From Piscinibacter caeni (GTDB lineage: Bacteria > Pseudomonadota > Gammaproteobacteria > Burkholderiales > Burkholderiaceae_C), in assembly GCA_003265685.1 (NCBI GenBank), contig QJOU01000074.1:1-47755 (forward strand): a stretch of 47,755 nt of DNA, written 5' to 3'. Under the pieces are notes generated by a model. The model saw only the letters and a program-made list of their open reading frames with translations, ran no database searches and had not been told where the DNA came from. The position numbers were made by a program, and so were the translations under genes. Of this stretch, positions 34,015-46,208 are shown piece by piece. Numbering within the stretch: the first letter of the stretch is position 1; every line of letters starts with the position of its first letter.

Positions 34015-35286
34015 TCAGGCCGCGGCAGGCTGGTCCAGGTCGAAGGCCTTGTGCAGGGCGCGCACCGCCAGCTCCATGTACTTCTCGTCGATCACCACGC
34101 TGGTCTTGATCTCGCTGGTGGTGATCATCTGGATGTTGATGCCCTCGTTGCTGAGGGCCTGGAACATGCGGCTGGCCACGCCCACATGCGAGCGCATGCC
34201 GATGCCGACGATGCTGACCTTGCAGATTCGGGTGTCGCCCGTCACCTCCGCAGCGCCCGTCTTGGGCACCACCACCGACTTCAGCAGGTCCATCGTGCGC
34301 GCGTAGTCGTTGCGGTGCACGGTGAACGAGAAGTCGGTCTTGCCGTCGTGCGACACGTTCTGGATGATCACGTCGACGTCGATGTTGGCCTCGGCCACCG
34401 GCCCGAGGATCGAGAAGGCGATGCCCGGCCTGTCGGGCACGCCGAGCAGGCTGATCTTGGCCTCGTCGCGGTTGAAGGCGATGCCCGAGACAACGGCTTG
34501 TTCCATCTTGACGTCTTCCTCGAAGGTGATCAGGGTGCCGGACGAGGCTTCCTCGTCGATCGGGATATCCCACGGGGTGAAGCTCGAGAGCACGCGCAGC
34601 GGCACGCGGTACTTGCCGGCGAATTCGACCGAGCGGATCTGCAGCACCTTCGAGCCGAGGCTGGCCATCTCCAGCATCTCCTCGAAGCTGATGGTGTGCA
34701 GCCGGCGCGCCTGTTCGACGATGCGCGGGTCGGTGGTGTAGACGCCGTCCACGTCGGTGTAGATCAGGCACTCGTCGGCCTTCAGCGCCGCGGCCACCGC
34801 GACGGCCGAGGTGTCCGAGCCGCCGCGGCCGAGCGTGGTGATGTTGCTGCCGGCGTCCACGCCCTGGAAGCCGGTGATGATCACCACCCTGCCCGCCGCC
34901 AGGTCGGCGCGCACGCGCTGGTCGTCGATGCGCTGGATGCGTGCCTTCGTGAAGGCACTGTCGGTCTCGATCGGCACCTGCCAGCCGGTGTAGCTCACCG
35001 CGGGCATGCCCTCGGCCTGCAGCGCGATGGCCAGCAGGCCGACCGACACCTGCTCGCCGGTGGAGGCGATCATGTCCAGCTCGCGCTGCAGTTCGGGGGT
35101 GGTGGCGGCCGGCGAGAGCTCCTTCGCCAGGCCGAGCAGGCGGTTCGTCTCGCCGCTCATGGCCGAGGGCACCACCACCATCTGGTGCCCGGCGCGGGCC
35201 CATTTGGCGACGCGCTTGGCGACGTTGCGGATGCGCTCCGTCGAGCCCATCGAGGTGCCGCCGTACTTGTGAACGATCAATGCCAT
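34015..35286 (-). CDS. lysC: Aspartate kinase
   Basis: Phosphorylates aspartate, first step to lysine, methionine, threonine and diaminopimelate. The 423-residue protein has the kinase motif KYGGTSMG (7-14), the GRGGSDTSAVAVAAAL active-site segment (about 153-168) and TDVDGVYTTDPR, followed by two ACT domains (about 265-340 and 345-415) for allosteric control. No homoserine dehydrogenase is fused. No lysine riboswitch is visible; the gap to tilS is 84 bp and contains a hairpin (35313-35339). Confidence 0.95.
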   Translation of the reverse strand: MALIVHKYGGTSMGSTERIRNVAKRVAKWARAGHQMVVVPSAMSGETNRLLGLAKELSPAATTPELQRELDMIASTGEQVSVGLLAIALQAEGMPAVSYTGWQVPIETDSAFTKARIQRIDDQRVRADLAAGRVVIITGFQGVDAGSNITTLGRGGSDTSAVAVAAALKADECLIYTDVDGVYTTDPRIVEQARRLHTISFEEMLEMASLGSKVLQIRSVEFAGKYRVPLRVLSSFTPWDIPIDEEASSGTLITFEEDVKMEQAVVSGIAFNRDEAKISLLGVPDRPGIAFSILGPVAEANIDVDVIIQNVSHDGKTDFSFTVHRNDYARTMDLLKSVVVPKTGAAEVTGDTRICKVSIVGIGMRSHVGVASRMFQALSNEGINIQMITTSEIKTSVVIDEKYMELAVRALHKAFDLDQPAAA

Positions 35287-35312
35287 GGATGCTCGCGGTC
35301 CGGGGGTTGGAA

Positions 35313-35339
35313 GCGGTTCACGCCGCGTTCGTGAACCGC
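35313..35339 (-). repeat. Inverted repeat between tilS and lysC
   Basis: GCGGTTCAC (35313-35321) and GTGAACCGC (35331-35339) form a 9-bp perfect stem with a 9-base loop, 27 bases upstream of the lysC ATG on its sense strand. No T tract follows. Could be a weak terminator of the tilS transcript, a regulator site, or a structured leader of lysC. Confidence 0.5.
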
Positions 35340-35370
35340 GAATTCTAGCCGGCCGCGCCGATTCGCCGGC

Positions 35371-36669
35371 TCAGTGAAGCCGCTGCCAGTCGAGCAGCAC
35401 GCGCGGCTGGCCGGGGGCCTCGAGCGCGCGCCCGTCGAGGCCGAGGCCGGGCACGAACAGCAGCTGGCTGCCGCGGTAGAGCAGCGGGCCGACGCGCATC
35501 CAGGCCGGTACCCCGGCGGCCTGGTACTGCTTCTTCAGGCTGCGCGGCGGGCGACCCGGCCCGGCCTGGAAGCGCTCGGCGCCGATGCGTTCGCGCAGCT
35601 CGAGCCAGCCCAGCCACGCGAGCGGTACCCCGCCCTGCGGCGCGGGCCGGACCGACAATCCACCGCCCCACCCCGGCAACGGGTAGAAGCCGGGCGCATC
35701 CACGCACAGGGCGTGCTCGCGTGAGGCGACCGGGGCCTCGGTCGTGGCCGGTCCGGCATGGACCGCCAGGAGCCCGCGGTAGGCCCGCAGTTCACCCTGC
35801 GGCAATGGCCAGCTCGCCGAGGTGCGCGGGCCCAGCTCGCGCGCCAGGCGATCGATCAGCGAGGCCGGCGGGCGCACGCCGGTACGCTCGAGCAGCCAGT
35901 GGCGCAGCGCGTTGCTGCGGCGTGCGGCGCTGAGCGTGGCCAGCGCTTGCCAGGCGAGGCCGTCGCCGTCGCGCGCGGCGGCCAGGTCGAGCCGGGCGAG
36001 TTCATGGAGGCACTGCGCCGCCTCGCCGGACCAGGCGGCGCTGTCGGCCAGGGCGGCTTCCGCGCCCGGAAAGGCCGCACTGAGCGCCGGCCAGACCTGC
36101 AGGCGCAGCCGATTGCGGGCGTGGCGCGGATCGGCATTGCTGTCGTCCTCGACATGGCCCAGCCGGTAGCGCCGCACGTAGGCCGCGATCTGGGCATCGG
36201 TGTGGTCGAGCCACGGACGCAGCCAGAGCATCCCGTTGCGGTCGAGGCCGGCCGGCATCGCGGCCAGCCCGGCCACGCCGGCGCCGCGCAGCGCCTGCAG
36301 CAGGAAGGTCTCGGCCTGGTCGCGGCGGTGGTGCGCCAGCAGCACGATCCGGGCGCCCTGCTCCACCGCCAGGCGGCGCAAGGCCTGGTAGCGCTGCGCG
36401 CGGGCCCAGGCCTCGACACTCTCGCCGGCGGCCGGGGCACCCGACAGTCGCTCGACGCGCAGCAGCAGCGGCAGCCCGCGCCGGCGCCAGCGCCCGGCCT
36501 GCCGCTGGCAGGAGCGAACCCAGTCGTCCGCGTGCGGGCTCAGGCCGTGGTGGATGTGCAAGGCGGCGACGCGCACCCCGAGCAACGCGGCCGCCTTCAG
36601 CGTGGCGTGCAGCAGCGCCGTCGAGTCACGGCCTCCGCTCCAGGCGACGGCGACGCACCGATCGGTCAC
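35371..36669 (-). CDS. tilS: tRNA(Ile)-lysidine synthetase
   Basis: Converts the wobble C of tRNA-Ile(CAU) to lysidine so that it reads AUA and not AUG. The 432-residue protein has the PP-loop SGGRDST (11-17), then AHHRRDQAETFLLQALRG and the NADPRHARNRLR segment, which are signatures of TilS, plus the C-terminal TilS domain. Starts at GTG 36669, 15 bases after the accA stop. Confidence 0.93.
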   Translation of the reverse strand: MTDRCVAVAWSGGRDSTALLHATLKAAALLGVRVAALHIHHGLSPHADDWVRSCQRQAGRWRRRGLPLLLRVERLSGAPAAGESVEAWARAQRYQALRRLAVEQGARIVLLAHHRRDQAETFLLQALRGAGVAGLAAMPAGLDRNGMLWLRPWLDHTDAQIAAYVRRYRLGHVEDDSNADPRHARNRLRLQVWPALSAAFPGAEAALADSAAWSGEAAQCLHELARLDLAAARDGDGLAWQALATLSAARRSNALRHWLLERTGVRPPASLIDRLARELGPRTSASWPLPQGELRAYRGLLAVHAGPATTEAPVASREHALCVDAPGFYPLPGWGGGLSVRPAPQGGVPLAWLGWLELRERIGAERFQAGPGRPPRSLKKQYQAAGVPAWMRVGPLLYRGSQLLFVPGLGLDGRALEAPGQPRVLLDWQRLH

Positions 36670-36684
36670 CGTCGCGCGCGCGGA

Positions 36685-37656
<972 letters not shown>

Positions 37657-37688
37657 CGGCAACCCTCCGACCGTCTCTTATGGGGCAC

Positions 37689-38342
37689 TCAGTAGTCTAC
37701 CGGCAGCGGATCCAGGCTGCGCCAGATGTACCAGGTGGCGACCGAGCGGAACGGCGCCCAGGCGTCGCCCACCTCGCGCGCCTCGGCGCGCGACACCGGC
37801 TCGCCGCTGAAGTAGTTCAGGCTGATGCCCTTGAGCAGGCCCAGGTCGTCCAGCGGCAGCACGTTCGGGCGCATCAGGTGGAAGATCAGGAACATCTCGG
37901 CCGTCCAGCGGCCGATGCCGCGGATCGCCACCAGCTCCTCGACGATGGCCTCGTCGTCCATCTGCTGCCACTGGCGCACGTGCACGGTGCCGGCCTCGAA
38001 GTGCCGCGCCAGGTCGAGCAGGTACTCGACCTTGCGCGCCGACAGCCCGGCCGCGCGCGCGGCCGTCGCGTCCAGCGCCAGCACCGCGGCCGGCCGCAGC
38101 CGCGTCGACGGCTCGGGCATCAGCGCGGCGAAACGGTCCCACACCGACTGGGCGGCCTTCACCGAGATCTGCTGGCCGACGATCGAACGGGCCAGCGTCG
38201 TGAACGCATCGCCGCGGCTCTGCAGCCGGCCTTCGGGGAACCGGGGGATCAGCTTGCGCATCACGCGGTCGCGGCGCGCCAGGTGCTTGCACGCGTCGTC
38301 CCAGTAGTCGGGGGTGGCCCCCGGGCTCTTGGCGGCCGCCAC
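37689..38342 (-). CDS. DNA-3-methyladenine glycosylase (AlkA family)
   Basis: Base-excision repair enzyme removing alkylated purines. The 217-residue protein carries the HhH-GPD fold: TLARSIVGQQISVKAAQ, the helix-hairpin-helix IRGIGRWTAEMFLIF (about 140-154) and the catalytic Asp in PLDDLG (D166 probable). It lacks the N-terminal Ada/TBP-like domain of E. coli AlkA, so it is the short form. The start is a GTG at 38342, just 3 bases after the cysS stop, which suggests coupling. Confidence 0.9.
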   Translation of the reverse strand: MAAAKSPGATPDYWDDACKHLARRDRVMRKLIPRFPEGRLQSRGDAFTTLARSIVGQQISVKAAQSVWDRFAALMPEPSTRLRPAAVLALDATAARAAGLSARKVEYLLDLARHFEAGTVHVRQWQQMDDEAIVEELVAIRGIGRWTAEMFLIFHLMRPNVLPLDDLGLLKGISLNYFSGEPVSRAEAREVGDAWAPFRSVATWYIWRSLDPLPVDY

Positions 38343-38345
38343 CGC

Positions 38346-39722
<1,377 letters not shown>

Positions 39723-39838
39723 GGGCCGGTGGGCGGTCACGCACGCCGGGGCACGGCCTGCGTTCGGTGGGACGGAGAGGGGCGCTCCCGCGCTCGCGAA
39801 CCGGCCGTCGCCATGGCGGCCGGACGAGGGGGCTGGAC

Positions 39839-39857
39839 TACAATGCGAGCCAGTATA
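39839..39857. promoter_or_regulatory. Divergent -10 elements between cysS and the TPR gene
   Basis: In the 176-bp divergent gap (39723-39898), TACAAT (39839-39844, plus strand) faces the TPR gene and TATACT (complement of 39852-39857) faces cysS. Neither has a convincing -35 at 17 bp, so these are -10 candidates only. Confidence 0.4.
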
Positions 39858-39898
39858 GCGGCGCGGCCCCGCCGTGCCGGCCCGTGCAATCCCCCCCA

Positions 39899-40417
39899 AT
39901 GAAGTCACCCGTGCCCGCGCTGCTGCGCCTCGCATTGGCCGGCATGCTGGCCGTCGGCGTCGCCCATGCCGACGAGCTGGCCGAGGTGCAGCGCCTGCAG
40001 GCCGCCGGGCAGACCGGCCCCGCCCTCGCCCGCGCCGAGCAGTTTCTCGCCGCCAAGCCCAAGGATGCGCCGATGCGCTTCCTGCGCGGCGTGCTGCTGA
40101 CCGAAAGCCGGCGCGAGGCCGAGGCGAGCGAGGTGTTCCAGCGCCTGATCGAGGACTACCCCGAACTGCCCGAGCCGTACAACAACCTTGCCGCGCTGTA
40201 CGCCGCGGCGGGCGACTACGATCGCGCCAAGGCGGCGCTGGACCAGGCGGTGCGCGCCAATCCGTCGTTTGCCGCCGCGCACGAGAACCTCGGCGACGTG
40301 CTGGCGATGATGGCGCTGCGCGCCTACCAGCGCGCGCAGCAGCTTGAGCCGGCCAACGCCGCGCTGCCGGGCAAGCTGAAGCTGGTGCGCCAGCTGCTCG
40401 GCCGCCCCGCACCCTGA
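39899..40417 (+). CDS. Periplasmic TPR protein
   Basis: 172-residue protein with a signal peptide (about 1-24, ending GVAHA) followed by about three tetratricopeptide repeats ([69 protein letters not shown]; ...[21 protein letters not shown]). Likely a scaffold in the periplasm; partner unknown. A run of cytosines just before the ATG leaves no clear Shine-Dalgarno. It is followed by two cyclophilins 36 bp on, hinting at a role in envelope protein folding, which is inference. Confidence 0.85.
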   Translation: MKSPVPALLRLALAGMLAVGVAHADELAEVQRLQAAGQTGPALARAEQFLAAKPKDAPMRFLRGVLLTESRREAEASEVFQRLIEDYPELPEPYNNLAALYAAAGDYDRAKAALDQAVRANPSFAAAHENLGDVLAMMALRAYQRAQQLEPANAALPGKLKLVRQLLGRPAP

Positions 40418-40453
40418 CCTGCCCTCTCTCGTCTGCCTGCAAGGAGTGAACAC

Positions 40454-41029
40454 ATGAACCGATCCGTGACCCGCTGGGTCGCGCTCGCCGCCACCGCGCT
40501 GGCGCTCGGCGGCACCGGCCTGGCCGCGCACGCGCAGAAGGTCAAGCTGGCCACCTCGGCCGGCGACATCGTCGTCGAGCTCGATGCGGCCAAGGCGCCC
40601 AAGACCGTGGCCAACTTCGTCGAGTACGTCAAGGCCGGGCAGTACGACGGCACCGTGTTCCACCGCGTGATCAGCAACTTCATGATCCAGGGCGGCGGCA
40701 TGACTGCGGACATGAAGGAGAAGCCCACGCGCGCGCCGATCCCGCTGGAGAGCGGCAACGGGCTCGACAACCTGCGTGGCACGATCGCGATGGCGCGCAC
40801 GATGGACCCGAACTCGGCCACCGCGCAGTTCTTCATCAACGTGAAGGACAACGCCTTCCTGAACAAAGCGCAGTCGGCCGACGGCAACGGCTATGCGGTG
40901 TTCGGCAAGGTCGTCTCCGGCATGGACGTGGTCGACAAGATCCGCGCCGTGCCCACCGGCACCAAGGGCATGCACCGCGACGTGCCGCTCGAACCGGTCA
41001 CCATCAACAAGGCCACCCTGGAGAAATGA
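40454..41029 (+). CDS. ppiA: Periplasmic peptidyl-prolyl isomerase (cyclophilin A)
   Basis: Cyclophilin-type PPIase of 191 residues with a cleavable signal peptide (about 1-27, ends GLAAHA). The catalytic core has the bacterial cyclophilin motifs [19 protein letters not shown] (Arg in FHRV), IAMART and [12 protein letters not shown] 40454 has AAGGAG upstream. Directly followed by a cytoplasmic paralogue one base downstream. Confidence 0.93.
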   Translation: MNRSVTRWVALAATALALGGTGLAAHAQKVKLATSAGDIVVELDAAKAPKTVANFVEYVKAGQYDGTVFHRVISNFMIQGGGMTADMKEKPTRAPIPLESGNGLDNLRGTIAMARTMDPNSATAQFFINVKDNAFLNKAQSADGNGYAVFGKVVSGMDVVDKIRAVPTGTKGMHRDVPLEPVTINKATLEK

Positions 41030-41030
41030 C

Positions 41031-41531
41031 ATGAGCCAACGCGTCCAGTTGCAGACCAGCAAGGGCGACATCACGATCGAGCTCGACGACGACAAGGCGC
41101 CCGACACCGTGCGCAACTTCGTCGAGTACGTGCAAAGCGGCCACTACGACGGCACCGTGTTCCACCGCGTCATCCCGGGCTTCATGATCCAGGGCGGCGG
41201 CTTCGAGCCGGGCATGAAGCAGAAGCCCACGCGCGCCCCGATCCAGAACGAGTCGCACAACGGCCTGACGAACGAGCACTACACGATCGCGATGGCGCGC
41301 ACCTCGGCGCCGCACTCGGCGACGGCGCAGTTCTTCATCAACGCCACCAGCAACGGCTTCCTCAACAAGGCCCAGTCGCAGGACGGCTGGGGTTATGCGG
41401 TGTTCGGCAAGGTGGTGGCCGGCACCGAGGTGGTCGACGCGATCGAGGGCGTGAAGACCGGCCGCAGCGGTGGCCACGGCGACGTGCCGCTGGAGGACGT
41501 CGTCATCCGCAAGGCGGTGCTGCTCGACTGA
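41031..41531 (+). CDS. ppiB: Cytoplasmic peptidyl-prolyl isomerase (cyclophilin B)
   Basis: 166-residue cyclophilin without signal peptide. It shares motifs with the gene before it ([34 protein letters not shown]..., [19 protein letters not shown]), and the two look like a tandem duplicate with different destinations. Starts at ATG 41031, one base after the ppiA stop, with GGAGA upstream. The ppiB-lpxH order matches many proteobacteria. Confidence 0.94.
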   Translation: MSQRVQLQTSKGDITIELDDDKAPDTVRNFVEYVQSGHYDGTVFHRVIPGFMIQGGGFEPGMKQKPTRAPIQNESHNGLTNEHYTIAMARTSAPHSATAQFFINATSNGFLNKAQSQDGWGYAVFGKVVAGTEVVDAIEGVKTGRSGGHGDVPLEDVVIRKAVLLD

Positions 41532-41541
41532 CGCGGAGCCC

Positions 41542-42318
41542 ATGACCGAGACGCTGCCGCTGCCGTTCTTCTGGGAGCTCGAGGCGCCGGCCGACTGGTC
41601 GGCGATCGACTTCATCAGCGACCTGCACCTGGCCGAGGACACCCCCCGCACCTTCGAGGCCTGGGCGCACCACATGCGCCACAGCTCGGCCTCGGCGGTG
41701 ATCATCCTGGGCGACCTGTTCGAGCTCTGGATCGGCGACGACGACCGCCGTGCCGGTTTCGCCGCCCGCTGCGCCGACGTGCTGGCGGATGCCGCGACGC
41801 GGCGCAGCGTCGCCTTCATGGCCGGCAACCGCGACTTCCTCGTCGGCGGCGAGCTGCTGCAGGAATGCGGCGTGATGGCCCTGCCCGACCCGACCGTGCT
41901 GCTGGCCTTCGGCGAGCGCCTGCTGCTGGCGCACGGCGACGCGCTGTGCCTGGCCGACCGCCCGTACCAGGCCTTCCGCGCCCAGGTGCGCAGCCCGGCG
42001 TTCCAGCGCGACTTCCTCGCCCTGCCGCTGGAGGAGCGGCGTGCGCGGGCCCGGGCGATGCGCGACGGCAGCCAGGCGCGCAAGGAGGGCCACGGCATGC
42101 CCGACTGGGTCGACGTCGACCGCGCCACGGTCGTGCGCTGGCAGCACGAGGCGAATGCCCCGACGATGATCCACGGCCACACGCACCGCCCCGGCCACGA
42201 GGACCTCGCCCCCGGCTTCATGCGCGAGGTGCTGAGCGACTGGGACCTGGACCACGCCGACCGTGCCGAAGTGCTGCGCCTGCGCCGCTCGGGCCTGGTG
42301 CGCCTGCGCCCCGAGTGA
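41542..42318 (+). CDS. lpxH: UDP-2,3-diacylglucosamine diphosphatase
   Basis: Peripheral inner-membrane pyrophosphatase of lipid A synthesis that forms lipid X. The 258-residue calcineurin-like protein has the metal-binding blocks ISDLHL, GDLFELWIGDD, GNRDF, AHGDALC and HGHTHRPG in order. ATG 41542 has GGAG upstream. Its TGA overlaps the mtfA ATG (TGATG). Confidence 0.94.
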   Translation: MTETLPLPFFWELEAPADWSAIDFISDLHLAEDTPRTFEAWAHHMRHSSASAVIILGDLFELWIGDDDRRAGFAARCADVLADAATRRSVAFMAGNRDFLVGGELLQECGVMALPDPTVLLAFGERLLLAHGDALCLADRPYQAFRAQVRSPAFQRDFLALPLEERRARARAMRDGSQARKEGHGMPDWVDVDRATVVRWQHEANAPTMIHGHTHRPGHEDLAPGFMREVLSDWDLDHADRAEVLRLRRSGLVRLRPE

Positions 42319-43085
42319 TGCTCGAGCGCTGGCGCCGCTGGCGCGCGCAGCGCACGCTGGCGCGCCGGCCGATTCCCGATGCGCTGTGGGCCCTGACGCT
42401 GGCCCGCTACCCCTTCCTCGCGCGCCGCAGCGAGGCCGACCTGGCCGCGCTGCGCGAGCTCGCCACGCTGTTCCTGGCCGACAAGGAGTTCGCCGGCATG
42501 CAGGGCCTGGAGGTCGACGACGGCATGGCGGTGGCGATCGCCGCGCAGGCCTGCCTGCCGGTGCTGCGCCTCGGGCTGGCGTGCTACGACGCCTTCAAGG
42601 GCATCGTCGTGTACCCCGGCGCCGTCATGGCCCGGCGCGAGGTGATGGACGAGCACGGCGTGGTGCACGAGTACGAAGAGGAACTGCTGGGCGAGGCGAT
42701 GCCCGGCGGCCCGATGGCGTTGTCCTGGCCGGACGTCGACCTGGGCGGCGAGAGCACCACCTGGGTCTGCAACGTCGTCATCCACGAGTTCGCGCACGTG
42801 CTGGACATGCGTGACGGCATCCTGGACGGCATGCCTCCCCTGCCCGACCGGGCGGCACGCGAACACTGGCAGCTGGTGATGCAGGCCGAGTGGAGCCGCT
42901 TCTGCAGGCAGGTCGATGCCGCCCGCGGCACCTTGCTCGATCCGTACGGTGCCGAGTCGATCGACGAGTTCTTCGCCGTCGCCTCCGAGGTGTTCTTCGT
43001 CGACCCGGCGGCCTTGCGAGCCGACCATCCGGCGCTCTACGCGCTGCTGGCCGGCTACTACCGGCAGGACCCGGCCGCCGAATGA
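42318..43085 (+). CDS. mtfA: MtfA-like zinc peptidase
   Basis: 255-residue M90 zinc metallopeptidase. The HExxH motif is at 156-160 (HEFAH) in VVIHEFAHVLDM, and a downstream conserved Glu lies in DEFFAVASEVFF. In E. coli MtfA binds the repressor Mlc and regulates ptsG; whether that role holds here is unknown. Length matches the family (about 265). Coupled to lpxH. A clear terminator follows. Confidence 0.9.
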   Translation: MLERWRRWRAQRTLARRPIPDALWALTLARYPFLARRSEADLAALRELATLFLADKEFAGMQGLEVDDGMAVAIAAQACLPVLRLGLACYDAFKGIVVYPGAVMARREVMDEHGVVHEYEEELLGEAMPGGPMALSWPDVDLGGESTTWVCNVVIHEFAHVLDMRDGILDGMPPLPDRAAREHWQLVMQAEWSRFCRQVDAARGTLLDPYGAESIDEFFAVASEVFFVDPAALRADHPALYALLAGYYRQDPAAE

Positions 43086-43087
43086 GG

Positions 43088-43113
43088 CGAGGGGCCCGCA
43101 GGCCCCTCGTTCG
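43088..43113. terminator. Bidirectional hairpin between mtfA and clpA
   Basis: CGAGGGGCC (43088-43096) and GGCCCCTCG (43101-43109) form a 9-bp stem with a 4-base loop CGCA, directly after the mtfA stop and before the convergent clpA stop. The T run is short on both sides, but the position suggests it ends both transcripts. Confidence 0.65.
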
Positions 43114-45417
43114 TCATGCCGTGGCCGCCTCGGCCTTGGGCTTGTCGTTCTTCTTGATCGGCGTGATCTCCAGCACCGGCTGGCCCTCGGCGTCGATGTC
43201 CACCGAGAGTCGGCCACCGTCGACCAGCCGACCGAACAGCAGCTCGTCGGCCAGCGCACGGCGGATCGTGTCCTGGATCAGCCGCTGCATCGGCCGCGCG
43301 CCCATCAGCGGGTCGAAGCCCTTCTTGGCCAGGTGCTTGCGCAGCGCGTCGGTGAAGGTGACCTCGACCTTCTTCTCGCCGAGCTGGCTCTCGAGCTGCA
43401 GCAGGAACTTGTCGACCACGCGCAGGATGATCTCCTCGTCCAGCGCGCGGAACGACACGATCGCGTCGAGCCGGTTGCGGAACTCGGGCGTGAACAGCCG
43501 CTTGATATCGGCCATCTCGTCGCCCTGCTCGCGCGAGTTCAGGAAGCCGATGGTCGACTTGTTCATCGTCTCGGCGCCCGCGTTCGTCGTCATGATGATG
43601 ATGACGTTGCGGAAGTCGGCCTTGCGCCCGTTGTTGTCGGTCAGCGTGCCGTGGTCCATCACCTGCAGCAGCACGTTGAAGACGTCCGGATGCGCCTTCT
43701 CGATCTCGTCGAGCAGCAGCACGGCGTGCGGCTTCTTGGTGATCGCCTCGGTCAGCAGGCCGCCCTGGTCGAAGCCGACATAACCCGGCGGCGCGCCGAT
43801 CAGCCGGCTCACCGCATGGCGCTCCATGTACTCGGACATGTCGAAGCGGATCAGCTCGATGCCCAGGATGTAGGCGAGCTGCTTGGCGACCTCGGTCTTG
43901 CCGACGCCGGTCGGGCCGCTGAACAGGAACGAGCCGATCGGCTTGTCCGGCTTGCCCAGGCCCGAGCGCGCCATCTTGATGGCGGCGGCCAGCGCGTCGA
44001 TCGCCGGCTCCTGGCCGAACACCACGCTCTTCAGGTCGCGGTCGAGCGTCTTGAGCTTGCCGCGGTCGTCGCTCGACACGCTGGTCGGCGGGATGCGCGC
44101 GATCTTGGCGACGATGTCCTCGACCTCGGCGCGCGTGATGGTCTTCTTCTGCTTGCTCTTGGGCAGAATGCGCTGCGCCGCGCCGGCCTCGTCGATCACG
44201 TCGATCGCCTTGTCGGGCAGGTGGCGGTCGTTGATGTACTTGGCCGAGAGCTCCGCCGCGGCCTGCAGCGCGCCGAGCGCGTACTTGACGCTGTGGTGCT
44301 CCTCGAAGCGCGACTTCAGGCCCTTCAGGATCTCGATGGTCTGCTCGACCGAGGGCTCGACGACGTCGATCTTCTGGAAGCGCCGCGACAGCGCCGCGTC
44401 CTTCTCGAAGATGCCGCGGTACTCGGTGAAGGTGGTCGCGCCGATGCACTTCATCTGGCCCTGGCTGAGCGCAGGCTTGAGCAGGTTGCTCGCGTCCAGC
44501 GTGCCGCCCGAGGCGGCGCCGGCGCCGATCAGCGTGTGGATCTCGTCGATGAAGAGGATCGCGTTGGGCTGGTCCTTCAGGTGCTTGAGCACGCCCTTCA
44601 GGCGCTGCTCGAAGTCGCCCCGGTACTTGGTGCCGGCCAGCAGCGCGCCCATGTCGAGCGCATAGACGATCGAATTGGCCAGGATCTCCGGCACCTCGCC
44701 CTGCGTGATGCGCCAGGCCAGACCCTCGGCGATGGCGGTCTTGCCAACCCCGGCCTCGCCGACCAGCAGCGGGTTGTTCTTGCGCCGCCGGCACAGGATC
44801 TGGATGACGCGCTCGACCTCGTGCTCGCGGCCGATCAGCGGATCGATCTTGCCCTCGCGGGCGAGCTGGTTCAGGTTCTGGGTGAACTGGTCGATCGGCG
44901 AGCCCTTGCCCTCGCCCTCGTCCTTCTCGCCCTCGTTGTTCTGGCTGCTCTCGTTGGACTTGGCCGGCTCGGGCGGATCGCTCTTCTTGATGCCGTGGGC
45001 GATGAAGTTCACCACGTCCAGCCGCGTCACGCCCTGCTGGTGCAGGTAGTACACGGCGTGCGAGTCCTTCTCGCCGAAGATCGCCACCAGCACGTTCGCG
45101 CCGGTCACTTCCTTCTTGCCGCTGCCGGTGGACTGCACATGCATGATCGCGCGCTGGATCACTCGCTGGAAGCCGAGCGTCGGCTGCGTGTCGACCTCCT
45201 CGGTGCCGCCGACCGTCGGCGTGTTCTCCTTGATGAAGCCCGCCAGGCTCTTGCGCAGGTCGTCCAGGTTGGCCGAGCAGGCGCGCAGCACCTCGGCGGC
45301 GGACGGGTTGTCCAGCAGCGCCATGAGCAGGTGCTCGACCGTGATGAATTCGTGGCGCTGCTGGCGCGCCTCGACGAACGCCATGTGCAGGCTGACCTCT
45401 AGTTCCTGGGCAATCAT
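43114..45417 (-). CDS. clpA: ATP-dependent Clp protease ATP-binding subunit ClpA
   Basis: AAA+ unfoldase feeding ClpP, 767 residues. It has an N-terminal Clp_N repeat domain (about 1-145), an acidic linker, AAA-1 with Walker A GEAGVGKT and Walker B FIDEIHT, and AAA-2 with GPTGVGKT and [13 protein letters not shown]. The ClpP-docking IGF is present (STIGFLNS), and there is no ClpB-type coiled-coil middle domain. Starts [10 protein letters not shown] at ATG 45417, with GGAGG upstream; overlaps the end of clpS by four bases. Confidence 0.96.
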   Translation of the reverse strand: MIAQELEVSLHMAFVEARQQRHEFITVEHLLMALLDNPSAAEVLRACSANLDDLRKSLAGFIKENTPTVGGTEEVDTQPTLGFQRVIQRAIMHVQSTGSGKKEVTGANVLVAIFGEKDSHAVYYLHQQGVTRLDVVNFIAHGIKKSDPPEPAKSNESSQNNEGEKDEGEGKGSPIDQFTQNLNQLAREGKIDPLIGREHEVERVIQILCRRRKNNPLLVGEAGVGKTAIAEGLAWRITQGEVPEILANSIVYALDMGALLAGTKYRGDFEQRLKGVLKHLKDQPNAILFIDEIHTLIGAGAASGGTLDASNLLKPALSQGQMKCIGATTFTEYRGIFEKDAALSRRFQKIDVVEPSVEQTIEILKGLKSRFEEHHSVKYALGALQAAAELSAKYINDRHLPDKAIDVIDEAGAAQRILPKSKQKKTITRAEVEDIVAKIARIPPTSVSSDDRGKLKTLDRDLKSVVFGQEPAIDALAAAIKMARSGLGKPDKPIGSFLFSGPTGVGKTEVAKQLAYILGIELIRFDMSEYMERHAVSRLIGAPPGYVGFDQGGLLTEAITKKPHAVLLLDEIEKAHPDVFNVLLQVMDHGTLTDNNGRKADFRNVIIIMTTNAGAETMNKSTIGFLNSREQGDEMADIKRLFTPEFRNRLDAIVSFRALDEEIILRVVDKFLLQLESQLGEKKVEVTFTDALRKHLAKKGFDPLMGARPMQRLIQDTIRRALADELLFGRLVDGGRLSVDIDAEGQPVLEITPIKKNDKPKAEAATA

Positions 45418-45770
45418 TGCGCCTCCATGATGCACTGCAACGGGTGACCGCCCCGGCGGGCAGCGGCCAACACCAGCTCAACCTTGGTCGCGGCGACATC
45501 CTTGGAGTAGACGCCGCAGACGCCTCGACCCTCATGATGAATCTTCAGCATGATCTGGGTCGCGGTTTCGAGGTCGCGTTTGAAGTATTCCTGCAGCACC
45601 ATCACGACGAACTCCATCGGCGTGTAGTCGTCGTTGAGCATGACCACCTGGTACATGCGCGGCGGCTGGGTGCGTTGAGTCCGGCGTTCGGCCACGACGG
45701 CGCCTTGCCCGTCGCCGGGCTTGTTCTGGCCCGGCGGAGCCGGTGGCTTCGACGGCGTGTTGTCGGACAT
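45414..45770 (-). CDS. clpS: ClpA adaptor protein ClpS
   Basis: N-end-rule adaptor that delivers substrates with destabilising N-terminal residues to ClpAP. The 118-residue product has a disordered Pro-rich N-terminus, then the ClpS core: [18 protein letters not shown] and the [19 protein letters not shown] segment that forms the binding pocket. ATG 45770 (MSDNTPSK) chosen; ATG 45779, three codons upstream, is possible. Neither has a strong Shine-Dalgarno. Divergent from the cold-shock gene across about 180 bp. Confidence 0.94.
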   Translation of the reverse strand: MSDNTPSKPPAPPGQNKPGDGQGAVVAERRTQRTQPPRMYQVVMLNDDYTPMEFVVMVLQEYFKRDLETATQIMLKIHHEGRGVCGVYSKDVAATKVELVLAAARRGGHPLQCIMEAQ

Positions 45771-45890
45771 GCGAGGCATTCTATCGACTTGGGCAGTGCA
45801 CGATCCATGCCCAGGGATATGACGCCGCGGCAACTTTCCGCAAGACTGCCGCAGCGCGCGGTGGGGCCAGTCCGACTGGGGCGAACATCC

Positions 45891-45920
45891 TTGACACTTG
45901 CAAAGTCATTGCACAAGAAT
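45891..45920 (+). promoter_or_regulatory. Promoter of the cold-shock gene
   Basis: TTGACA at 45891-45896 is a perfect -35; AAGAAT at 45915-45920 (18-bp spacing) is the best -10, with four of six consensus bases. The mRNA start would be about 25 bases before the csp ATG, so there is no long cold-box leader of the E. coli cspA kind. Confidence 0.6.
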
Positions 45921-45948
45921 CGCTTTTCGATCCTCAGGAGAGACCACC

Positions 45949-46185
45949 ATGCCGATCGGCACCGTCAAGTGGTTCAATGACGCGAAGGGCTTCGGCTTCA
46001 TCGAGCCGGAGGGCGGGGGCGACGACGTGTTCGCCCATTTCTCCGCCATCCAGATGGAAGGGTTCCGCACGCTGAAGCAAGGCAGCAAGGTGAGCTTCGA
46101 CATCGTGCAGGGCCCCAAGGGCCAGCTGGCCCAGAACATCGTCGCGCTCGAGCAGGCTGCAGCCAAGGCCGCCGCCGCGCCCTGA
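45949..46185 (+). CDS. Cold-shock-domain protein (Csp family)
   Basis: 78-residue single cold-shock domain binding single-stranded RNA/DNA. RNP1 (KGFGFI, about 13-18) and RNP2 (VFAHF, about 27-31) are intact. The C-terminus is extended by an Ala-rich tail after the core, longer than the usual 67-70 residues. AGGAG at 45936-45940 gives a strong ribosome-binding site. Confidence 0.95.
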   Translation: MPIGTVKWFNDAKGFGFIEPEGGGDDVFAHFSAIQMEGFRTLKQGSKVSFDIVQGPKGQLAQNIVALEQAAAKAAAAP

Positions 46186-46208
46186 AATCCGGTCCCGCGC
46201 AGGAAGAG

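Noticed and set aside
43058-45535. 825-codon alternative minus-strand frame over clpA
   Set aside because: The true clpA frame has all AAA+ motifs; this frame is an Arg/Gly-rich out-of-frame reading.
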